Positions 57,257 through 64,000 of a stretch of 64,000 bases of DNA are shown one piece after another. The DNA is from CAIVAT01 sp964473485. GTDB lineage: Bacteria; Bacteroidota; Bacteroidia; Bacteroidales; FEN-979. The translations under genes and the position numbers were made by a program. The notes beneath the pieces are model-generated. The model made no database searches and was not told where the DNA came from. It worked only from the letters and a program-made list of their open reading frames with translations. The stretch spans positions 124,001 through 188,000 of the forward strand of contig CAYYPH010000003.1 in the NCBI GenBank assembly GCA_964473485.1, in the 5' to 3' direction. Within the stretch, counting starts at the first letter, position 1. Each line of letters opens with the position of its first letter.

Positions 57257-60148
57257 TCAGCGGATCAATTCATCGAAAGTGAGCGAAATATAATAAATGC
57301 CGCCAATCGTGGGGCCACCATAAAACGTCACATACCTGTTGTTGAGGATGTCGGAGCCGCCAACCTTTATGATTGTTTTCAGTTTTCGTATCGTATAGCT
57401 TATCTGGGCATCAATGGTATTTACTGCCGGCATATAACCATCCCTGGCGAAACTTCCGTTCCAGGTAAAAGCGTCCTGCCACCTCCAGGCAACGTTGAAG
57501 CCAAAGTCCTTATATGCATTTCTGTTTCCGAAGACTACGTTGACAACATGAGCGGGCGTGTTGTAATTATTGATGTAATCGTCCGCAAGGTCATTCGTGA
57601 TCATGTGATTCCATGAATAATTGACACCGGTGCGATAGCCTTTGAAGATGTTATATTCAACGCCAACGGCAAGTCCTTCTGATTTAAGGGTTTCTGAATT
57701 GTTGCAGGCGATCTGAAAAGTGTTTTTAGAACCTCCTGAAAGCAGGCTGTAAAGTGCAGCCTGGGTAGGATCGGTAAACGGGTCAACAGGATTGCCTTTG
57801 GAGTCCTGCGCCTGTCTGACCTTCGTGGAGGTGATAAAATCGTTGTAAATGTTATAATAGTAATAGACATCGATCAGGAGTTTGTTGAACAACATTCCCC
57901 GGTAACCGGCTTCCACGACCTGAATGCGTTCAGGTTTGATCTTTTCCCAAGTTGTGTAGCGGACAAGCTTCGATGGATCGGGTTTTCCGCTGATGACCGA
58001 TGCCGAGAAATCGTTGACCGAAGCCAAAGTGTAAGTCCATTCGCCAATCCTGTACTTGTCGTAGAACTCAGGCAGCCCTCCGATTACCCTTGATGTCACA
58101 ATATCCAGATCCATATATTGATCCATGGTATTGGGATTTCTGAAACCTGTCTGATATGATACCCTGAGATTGTGATTTTTAAGGAAAGTATAGACTCCTG
58201 AGAACCGGGGAGTCAACCTTCCTTCGAAATTCTCACTTTTATCAAATCTGAGGGATACGGCAAGCTTAAGGTGTTTCCTGAACAGGTTTTTCGATACTTC
58301 TGCGAAAACTCCGTATTCATTTATACGGATGGGATTATCTTCGGAGTCGTCGAATACGGTACCGTTGGATCTGAGGTCATACATTCTCCAGTTGGCGCCT
58401 ATGATCAGACTTACAAAACGGATCTCTTTTCTGAAGTCATACTGGCCTTCAACATGATAAAACCGGGACCGGTCATAGAACAAGGCGCCTTGAGGTACAC
58501 TGAGGGAATTGATACTATCCATGGCGTTTTGAAAATAGGCACTTGCAGGATCCCATCTCCCGGCATCTGCAGCATTTCGCGAGGCAGTGTGGATGTTGCT
58601 CATGGCGGCAGCGTTGTTCAGAAGGGCGTTCATGACGGTTGGATTGTATACCGGACTGCCTGTGGCGGTAATATTAGCCTGGATCATTGCCCCGGCGAGG
58701 GTGCCAGCATATGTTCCATACCAAAGTGAATTGCTTTTATTGGCGTTATTGATGGCATACCCGGTGAAGTCAATAATATATGAGTCGCCTGAATATTCAA
58801 AAGAAGCATACCCCATGAGGTTCCAGTTGCTGCCTTTCAATTCAACCCGGTGGAACTGGTTAAATGCATTTTTAATGGCGTAGCGCTGGGCGGCCGTTGA
58901 AATAGTCGTCATATACGCTGCATTGAAAAAGTAACTCAGTTCGAGGTTGTCGGTTATCCGGTAGTTCAGTCCGAGATTGAACTTTAGATTTTTTGAGTTA
59001 TAGTCGGCAAGAACATATTCAGGATACCCGGTCCTGTTCACATTGGTTGCAGGCAATGAAGCCACATAAGGCGCAATGGTATCGGCTCCCAGTCCGGTTT
59101 TAGCCACAAGCATATTGATCAGGCTTTGTGATCCCCTGAGCATGCCAAGGTTGGCTCCGCCGTCGTCGCCATAAAGGTTCACGCCATCGTAACCAGGATT
59201 AGGGTCAAGCGCACCCTGCGTGCCCTCATTTTTATCGGCATAGTTATGCGCCACCCAGTCGGTCGCCTGGGCCCACATGCAGTTAATCTTGAAAGCGAAT
59301 TTGTTGTTGAAGGCTTTCGCATACCTGAAGGCGATCTCATACATGGGCCGGGGGGATGAGGGATCACCCAGGTCAGTATCTCCGCCGAAATGGTTGAATC
59401 CCAGTTTAACGCTGGCGCTAAGGCCCTGGTAATCAAACGGACTTTTACCCGATACCAGCAGGACGCCATTGTATGCGTTGGGCCCGTACATTACCGAAGC
59501 AGCGCCCGGCAGCAGTTCCATGTTATCGATATCCAGCGCCGAGGGCAGCGTGGCACTTCCAAAACTGTAATTCATGGTGGGAGACTGCATGTCCATTCCG
59601 TCGAATAACTGCACAAATCTTGAGTTGTTCGGCCGGTTGAATCCCCGGGCATTGACAACCTGGAAATTAATACTGCTGCTGATCAGCTCCACACCTTTTT
59701 TTGTAGCAAGACTTTTATAGAAATCGTCGGAGGCGACATTCCGGATCTCGATAGTTCCCATCTTTTCAATCGAAACGGGCGATCTCATGATCTTTTCTTC
59801 CACACGCGACGGAGCCTTTACCTGGACCTCATCAAGCGTTGTGATCAGTTCTTTCAAAACAACGACAAGATCAATGGAATCTGAGTTTATCTCCCGGTCT
59901 TCCGGCATGAATCCCAGCATGGAAAATACAACTTGTAAGGGAGGAGTTCCTTTTACCACCAACCGGAAATTCCCATTCCGGTCCGTGGTTGTGCCAATCA
60001 CTTTGTCCCTGATCACAACATTTACACCCGACATGGATACATTGGATTCATCCTTAACGTGTCCAGTAATGATAATGTGCTGGGCAGATGCAGTAAGCCA
60101 CAGACTGACACTGCTCATGATGAGGATTATTCTCAGAAACATAATCAT
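57257..60148 (-). CDS. TonB-dependent receptor with carboxypeptidase-like N-terminal domain
   Basis: A 963-residue outer-membrane receptor. Signal peptide ending TASAQ (about residue 22), then a carboxypeptidase-regulatory-like beta domain (VKDESNVSMSGVNVVIRD, DRNGNFRLVV). The plug follows (about 110-230), with IEKMGTIEIRNVASDDFYKS, FVQLFDGMDMQSP and the MELLPGAASVMYGPNAYNGVL signature; the barrel begins at about residue 245. It lacks a SusD partner, so it is probably not a glycan PUL receptor. A TonB box-like stretch (DEVQVKAPSR) is seen before the plug. The substrate is unknown; siderophores, cobalamin or peptides are possible. It is followed after 97 bases by the Cache lipoprotein gene. 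Confidence 0.93.
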   Translation of the reverse strand: MIMFLRIILIMSSVSLWLTASAQHIIITGHVKDESNVSMSGVNVVIRDKVIGTTTDRNGNFRLVVKGTPPLQVVFSMLGFMPEDREINSDSIDLVVVLKELITTLDEVQVKAPSRVEEKIMRSPVSIEKMGTIEIRNVASDDFYKSLATKKGVELISSSINFQVVNARGFNRPNNSRFVQLFDGMDMQSPTMNYSFGSATLPSALDIDNMELLPGAASVMYGPNAYNGVLLVSGKSPFDYQGLSASVKLGFNHFGGDTDLGDPSSPRPMYEIAFRYAKAFNNKFAFKINCMWAQATDWVAHNYADKNEGTQGALDPNPGYDGVNLYGDDGGANLGMLRGSQSLINMLVAKTGLGADTIAPYVASLPATNVNRTGYPEYVLADYNSKNLKFNLGLNYRITDNLELSYFFNAAYMTTISTAAQRYAIKNAFNQFHRVELKGSNWNLMGYASFEYSGDSYIIDFTGYAINNANKSNSLWYGTYAGTLAGAMIQANITATGSPVYNPTVMNALLNNAAAMSNIHTASRNAADAGRWDPASAYFQNAMDSINSLSVPQGALFYDRSRFYHVEGQYDFRKEIRFVSLIIGANWRMYDLRSNGTVFDDSEDNPIRINEYGVFAEVSKNLFRKHLKLAVSLRFDKSENFEGRLTPRFSGVYTFLKNHNLRVSYQTGFRNPNTMDQYMDLDIVTSRVIGGLPEFYDKYRIGEWTYTLASVNDFSASVISGKPDPSKLVRYTTWEKIKPERIQVVEAGYRGMLFNKLLIDVYYYYNIYNDFITSTKVRQAQDSKGNPVDPFTDPTQAALYSLLSGGSKNTFQIACNNSETLKSEGLAVGVEYNIFKGYRTGVNYSWNHMITNDLADDYINNYNTPAHVVNVVFGNRNAYKDFGFNVAWRWQDAFTWNGSFARDGYMPAVNTIDAQISYTIRKLKTIIKVGGSDILNNRYVTFYGGPTIGGIYYISLTFDELIR

Positions 60149-60409
60149 AAGATTGAGGTTTATGAATAGCGTTTCGGTGGATTTCGCAATGTTGTTTTTA
60201 TATAAAAAAACTAACAGCGAAAAAACCTTACTAAGATAAGGATACAGAAATGGGAAGTCAAGGGCTATGGTTAAATAATACCTTTTGCCCTTAAAAAATA
60301 ATCATGGAATCAGTTGTTGCTGTTTCCTATTAAACCTGTAAAATAACCCGGCAGTCTTTTTGCAAAATCTTCTTACCTTCGGTATTTATTTTGGAATATC
60401 AGAAGTGCC

Positions 60410-62212
60410 ATGATACGGATTCTGAAATTTTTATTCATAATTGCCTTGTCTGTCCCTTTGTTGGATCCCCAGGCACAGGCCGCAAACGATTCAATTTCAG
60501 AAAAGGAGCACCAACTGCAGGGGATGATCGCGGATACAACCAAGGTGAAGCATTTGCTCGACCTTGGCAGGTATTATTGCAGCCGGCAGAATGATAAGGC
60601 CCTTTTATACCTGCAGCAGGCTTTGACACTCTCCAGTGAACTCGGATACATCGAGGGAATTGCACGTAGTTATCTCTGGCAGGGCCGGGTATTCTATTAC
60701 AAGGATGAATATGCCATGGCCGAGTCTTATCTGTCGAAAGCGAAGGATTTGCTGGATAAGACTGCCGATATCAGGGATCTGGCTTTCTATCATTTCGCTT
60801 CAGGTTCTTTGTGCGATCTGAACGGCAATTTTATCAGGGCAATTCAGGAGTACCAGGAAGCTGCCCGGCTTTCGGCTGCGGGCGGGGATGAAAGCCTGCG
60901 CTCAGGCAGTCTCGCCAGCCTTGGTTCGGTATATAACCGGCTGAAAGAGCCCGACAATGCGCTGGTTTATCTCAGGGAGGCGCTGGTCATCAGGAAGGAA
61001 TTGAACGATCAGCTCGGTGTCGCCAGCATTCAGACCTGCATCGGCGCCTCATATGAGGAGAAAGGGATGAACGATACGGCTTTGTATTACTACCTCAGTG
61101 GTTACCAAATCAGGCTTTCATCAGATGAGATCCGGCCGCTTGCAAGCTCGGAGTACAGCCTGGGAAAATTATACAACAAAATGAAGCAATATGACAAGGC
61201 CATCAGGATATTCGAAAGCAGCCGACGTCATTACCGGTTGCTTGATGAAAAAACCGGCCTGTGCATCACGGGGCTCGAACTTGCCAGATCGCTGAACTAC
61301 ACTGGTAATAAAAAGATGGCAGAGGAGACAGGGAGGGAGGCTCTGGACCTGGCGGAGGGAATGAACAATCATGAACTGATCAGCTCAGCCTATGAAACCC
61401 TTGCCGACATAGCCGCATTTAACAACGATTTCATGGAGGCGTACCGTTACTCGGTGTTACAGAAAAAATCCGGGGAGATTCTTGCCTTACAGAAAAAAGA
61501 GATGGCGATCAAAGAGATTGAAGCAAGGTTCAGGATGCAACAGATGAACGACGAGATGGAAAAACTGAAGCTTCAAAGCAATGCACAACGAAAGAATATT
61601 ATCCTGCTTGGGGTTTCGTCGGCAACATTGCTGGTTATCCTGGTGCTCATCATCCTGTTGTACCGGTCGAAAGTACAGGCCCACCGCCGGAAAAACCAGC
61701 TTTTTGAGCAGGATTTGATTATTCGCAGGCAACGCGATGAACTGGCTGAGAAGGAGAAACTGATCCTGCGTGAAAAGGTGGAGACCCAGAGCCGGGAACT
61801 TGCCGCAAAAGCCCTAGAGATGATCCGAGTCAACGAAACCCTGGGAAGGATCATCGACCGGCTCCAGCAATTGAATCGCCGGCAGACGAGCCATGACGAT
61901 ATGGAAAAAGAGATAAGCCACATAGTCAGGGAGATAGAGTTGCATACCCAGAACAACACCTGGCAGGAGTTCGACACGATCTTCAGGAATATTCATTCGG
62001 AGTTTTACAGCAAACTCCTCGAGCAATGCCCCGATCTGACTGCTGCCGAGATTAAGATTGCCGCGCTGCTGAAACTGAACCTGACCACCAAGGAGATCGC
62101 GGCCATCACCCTGAAATCGGAAGAGGGGATCAAATCCACCCGGTACCGTCTCCGCAAAAAACTGCAGTTCGCCAGCGACGATCACCTGGTGCCCTTTCTC
62201 TTGCAACTGTAA
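60410..62212 (+). CDS. TPR membrane protein with C-terminal LuxR-like helix-turn-helix
   Basis: A 600-residue protein: signal-like N-terminus (ALSVPLLDPQAQA), then about seven TPR-type repeats (45-370). One membrane helix follows (about 396-417, LGVSSATLLVILVLIILLY), then a long basic coiled coil (420-480). The cytoplasmic C-terminus (about 535-600) has the LuxR pattern LTAAEIKIAALLKLNLTTKEIAAITLK, then GIKSTRYRLRKKL. Bacteroidota contain many such one-component regulators with a periplasmic TPR part and a DNA-binding tail. It is divergent from the TonB-dependent receptor and may control it or the following cargo genes; this is inference. No phosphorylation domain is present. Confidence 0.88.
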   Translation: MIRILKFLFIIALSVPLLDPQAQAANDSISEKEHQLQGMIADTTKVKHLLDLGRYYCSRQNDKALLYLQQALTLSSELGYIEGIARSYLWQGRVFYYKDEYAMAESYLSKAKDLLDKTADIRDLAFYHFASGSLCDLNGNFIRAIQEYQEAARLSAAGGDESLRSGSLASLGSVYNRLKEPDNALVYLREALVIRKELNDQLGVASIQTCIGASYEEKGMNDTALYYYLSGYQIRLSSDEIRPLASSEYSLGKLYNKMKQYDKAIRIFESSRRHYRLLDEKTGLCITGLELARSLNYTGNKKMAEETGREALDLAEGMNNHELISSAYETLADIAAFNNDFMEAYRYSVLQKKSGEILALQKKEMAIKEIEARFRMQQMNDEMEKLKLQSNAQRKNIILLGVSSATLLVILVLIILLYRSKVQAHRRKNQLFEQDLIIRRQRDELAEKEKLILREKVETQSRELAAKALEMIRVNETLGRIIDRLQQLNRRQTSHDDMEKEISHIVREIELHTQNNTWQEFDTIFRNIHSEFYSKLLEQCPDLTAAEIKIAALLKLNLTTKEIAAITLKSEEGIKSTRYRLRKKLQFASDDHLVPFLLQL

Positions 62213-62366
62213 ACTCCGAGTTTCAATCTGTTTGATTATCAAGCAGATGTAAGTCCTGCCACTTTTTGAACCCGTCCGAACCACTTTAATAAACCCTAAA
62301 AAGTTGCACCCGGGCTCCCCCCGGGGGTATTTTCGCATCACCCTGACGCACATCATCATTTTCCTG

Positions 62367-62564
62367 ATGGAAGCAATGGGCCGATATCCCATGCCAGCGA
62401 ATAGAACACGCGTAAAAAGCGAAAAGGAGAAGAAAGCTGAGAAGAAATCCGGAGGCAACGACAATGAGCTGGAGGATATCAGGCTCCGGCTTGAGGCCAG
62501 AAGCCGGGCCTTTGAGAAGATCATCAAACAGTTAAATAAATCTGCAGATAATCAGGAACATTAA
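62367..62564 (+). CDS. Small charged coiled-coil protein, 65 residues
   Basis: The frame is open from 62304, but ATG 62367 (MEAMGRYPMPANRTR) or 62388 looks more natural. The product is Lys/Glu-rich with a helical C-terminal half (ELEDIRLRLEARSRAFEKI) followed by KQLNKSADN. No domain recognised. It lies between the LuxR-type regulator and a T9SS cargo gene whose start is 16 bases after its stop. It is probably real because its codon pattern matches neighbours, but it is weakly supported. Confidence 0.5.
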   Translation: MEAMGRYPMPANRTRVKSEKEKKAEKKSGGNDNELEDIRLRLEARSRAFEKIIKQLNKSADNQEH

Positions 62565-62580
62565 CCAAAACCCAAAAATC

Positions 62581-63411
62581 ATGAAGACAAAATGTTTACT
62601 CCTTGTTTTGCTGGCTGTCTTTTCAGCCCGGGCATTTCCACAGGTTCCGAACGCTGGTTTCGAGGACTGGAGTTATCAGAATGCAATACTGACACCTGAC
62701 GGATGGCAAACCAGTTGCGATGAAGGCTGCCTGAATGCGGTCAGGAGCGACGACAGTTATGAGGGCAGTTCATCACTCGAACTGCTGGTGGTCTATGATG
62801 CCATCATGGGATCCAATATGAGCGGCTTTGCCTTCACCGATGGGAATTTTCCGGTCGGTGAGCGCTATGAATCTTTTTCGGCCTATATCAAAGGAAACAT
62901 CATAGGTAATGATACCCTGAAGATCATGGTCAGCATGTGGCTTGCCGGAGAGATGATCGGATACGGGCAGTTTCACACCCTGCAAAATCATTCAGGCTGG
63001 ACCAAGGTGACGGTTGATATAACATACGCTAACAATGACACCCCCGACGAGGCCTTTGTTTCCTTGCAACTGGGGCCCGTATTCGGCGGCAATCTGGGTT
63101 CCCAGTACCTGCTCGACTGGCTTGAATTTTCCGATCAGCCTTCATCGGCCGGGGATCTTCAAACCAGTATTACACGGATTTATCCTAATCCCGTTGCAGA
63201 CCTTCTCACGATCGAAACTGACGAAGAGCGGGCAGGCGGTCTTATCAGGCTGATCAACCGGTACGGACAGGCTGTGTATCAGTGTGCAGTGCCATCGGGA
63301 AAATCATCTCTTTCGATCGATGTGCAGAACCTGCCCGCGGGCCTCTATTTGCTGCAGGAATGCGCCGATGACCAGGTGATTCGTTCGGAGAAGTTGATAA
63401 TCAGGCATTAA
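62581..63411 (+). CDS. T9SS type A cargo with jelly-roll-like domain, 276 residues
   Basis: Signal peptide ends near FPQ (residue 21). The mature domain opens VPNAGFEDWS, a start typical of Bacteroidota carbohydrate-binding-like beta-sandwich proteins, and continues with GSSSLELLV and YQLSF-like strands to about 190 (YLLDWLEFSD). The last 80 residues are a type A sorting domain (ITRIYPNPVADLLTI to the end). The closest idea is a surface protein binding glycans; no catalytic motif. It is followed after 66 bases by another secreted protein gene. Confidence 0.85.
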   Translation: MKTKCLLLVLLAVFSARAFPQVPNAGFEDWSYQNAILTPDGWQTSCDEGCLNAVRSDDSYEGSSSLELLVVYDAIMGSNMSGFAFTDGNFPVGERYESFSAYIKGNIIGNDTLKIMVSMWLAGEMIGYGQFHTLQNHSGWTKVTVDITYANNDTPDEAFVSLQLGPVFGGNLGSQYLLDWLEFSDQPSSAGDLQTSITRIYPNPVADLLTIETDEERAGGLIRLINRYGQAVYQCAVPSGKSSLSIDVQNLPAGLYLLQECADDQVIRSEKLIIRH

Positions 63412-63477
63412 GATCAACTGACATAAAACAGAGAGTCCATCAATTTTACCTCATTCAATCAAAAAAAAACAAAAATC

Positions 63478-64000
63478 ATGAAGACCAATTTTCGCACACT
63501 ATCCGTCATGCTGTTGACGGGCATTTTCATCACGGTAATCTCTGTGCTTTCTTGCAGTTGCAAGAAGGAGACCAACGAGGATAACCCGAACAACGCCGGG
63601 GGAGCCAGTTGCTGGGGTGAAACCTGGCTGATCGGAACCTGGGAGGGGACCACCCCTTCGTCGGTGCAACCCTTTGCCAACACCAGGATCAGGATTGTAT
63701 TCACTTCCGCTGAACTGAAGATTGATGATTCGCAGGCCGGAAATCCACGGAAAATGTGGACATATAACGGAACACTGACATGGGACGTCGGCGGTGCCGG
63801 AGAATGGAGCGTAAACTTTGCAGCCGGCAACTGGCCTGATCCTGATATCAATGTTATATTGTATGAATGTATCCAGATGACGGCCATCAACCAGGGGATG
63901 GCAAACATCTCCCTGCGCATTGCCGATATAGCGCAGCAGGATATTTATCATTCCATCGATCTGGACTGGGGTCCGCTTGGCCTCCCGTCTTCAACTCCGG
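63478..64000 (+). CDS. Exported lipoprotein of unknown function, cut by window end
   Basis: ATG 63478 starts an open frame running to the last base (about 174 residues). A signal peptide with lipobox (SVLSC, cysteine near residue 26, followed by S-C-K-K) indicates a lipoprotein. The mature part includes WLIGTWEGTTPSS and MWTYNGTLTW, a pattern seen in lipocalin-like beta barrels. Too short to classify; the C-terminus is missing. Confidence 0.75.
   Translation, partial: MKTNFRTLSVMLLTGIFITVISVLSCSCKKETNEDNPNNAGGASCWGETWLIGTWEGTTPSSVQPFANTRIRIVFTSAELKIDDSQAGNPRKMWTYNGTLTWDVGGAGEWSVNFAAGNWPDPDINVILYECIQMTAINQGMANISLRIADIAQQDIYHSIDLDWGPLGLPSSTP

Noticed and set aside
61814..62527. Minus-strand ORF spanning the end of the TPR regulator and the gap
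   Set aside because: Composition is that of an antisense frame (Ser/Phe runs opposite the coiled coil). The plus-strand frame is a clear LuxR-type protein.
1..64000. Integrated phage, transposon, defence island or tRNA genes
   Set aside because: No integrase, transposase, restriction, toxin-antitoxin or tRNA-like cloverleaf was recognised on either strand.

Overview
The window is about 64 kb of a Bacteroidota chromosome, most likely class Bacteroidia and from an environmental rather than gut lineage. Three things point there. Several secreted proteins carry C-terminal type IX secretion (T9SS) sorting domains, one beside a PorP/SprF-like partner. Many start regions carry the Bacteroidota -7 promoter box TAnnTTTG, several with a TTG/TTTG -33 box. 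There are also family-typical genes: DUF4271, LruC-domain lipoproteins and a TonB-dependent receptor with a carboxypeptidase-like N-terminal domain. Base composition looks even, near 50% GC by eye. No tRNA, rRNA, CRISPR array, integrase, transposase or phage gene was seen, and no gene-free stretch exceeds 300 bases.

Layout. 1-4.3 kb: the start of a sensor kinase running off the left edge, a divergent M1 metallopeptidase and an MFS transporter. 4.4-10.0 kb: two tandem paralogous LruC lipoproteins on the minus strand, each followed by the same terminator. 10.3-13.7 kb: mnmA, an M28 peptidase and a GtrA-like membrane protein. 13.7-20.8 kb: a packed nine-gene minus-strand operon reading panB, RluA-type synthase, DUF4271, hemD, rnpA, yidD, S41 protease, cytidine deaminase, ChaN-like protein. 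20.8-24 kb: a lipoprotein and dnaK. 24-30.3 kb: two T9SS cargo proteins, a secreted protein of unknown function and a small lipoprotein. 30.5-39.8 kb: a giant PKD-repeat surface protein of about 2,700 residues with its PorP/SprF-family partner.

39.8-49.6 kb: isocitrate dehydrogenase, a 1,529-residue AMP-ligase/GNAT fusion protein, then aconitase and citrate synthase on the other strand. The oxidative arm of the TCA cycle therefore surrounds an unusual acyl-CoA-type enzyme. 49.6-54.1 kb: two short-chain dehydrogenases (SDR) flanking a DUF1214-like protein and a sulfotransferase, probably a lipid- or steroid-modifying cassette. 54.1-64 kb: endonuclease IV, a T9SS cargo, an NTF2-like plus Cache lipoprotein, a TonB-dependent receptor, a TPR/LuxR-type membrane regulator, a small charged protein, another T9SS cargo and a truncated lipoprotein gene.

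The best candidates for something undescribed are the ligase/GNAT fusion, whose middle contains what looks like a pseudokinase fold, and the SDR/DUF1214/sulfotransferase cassette. Also notable are the LruC gene pair that kept its terminator in duplicate, the three-domain higher-order repeat in the giant PKD protein, and short intergenic repeats: a 7-nt array, an 8-nt array and a recurring GAGACGGG palindrome. All functional statements come from reading motifs; no database search was run.
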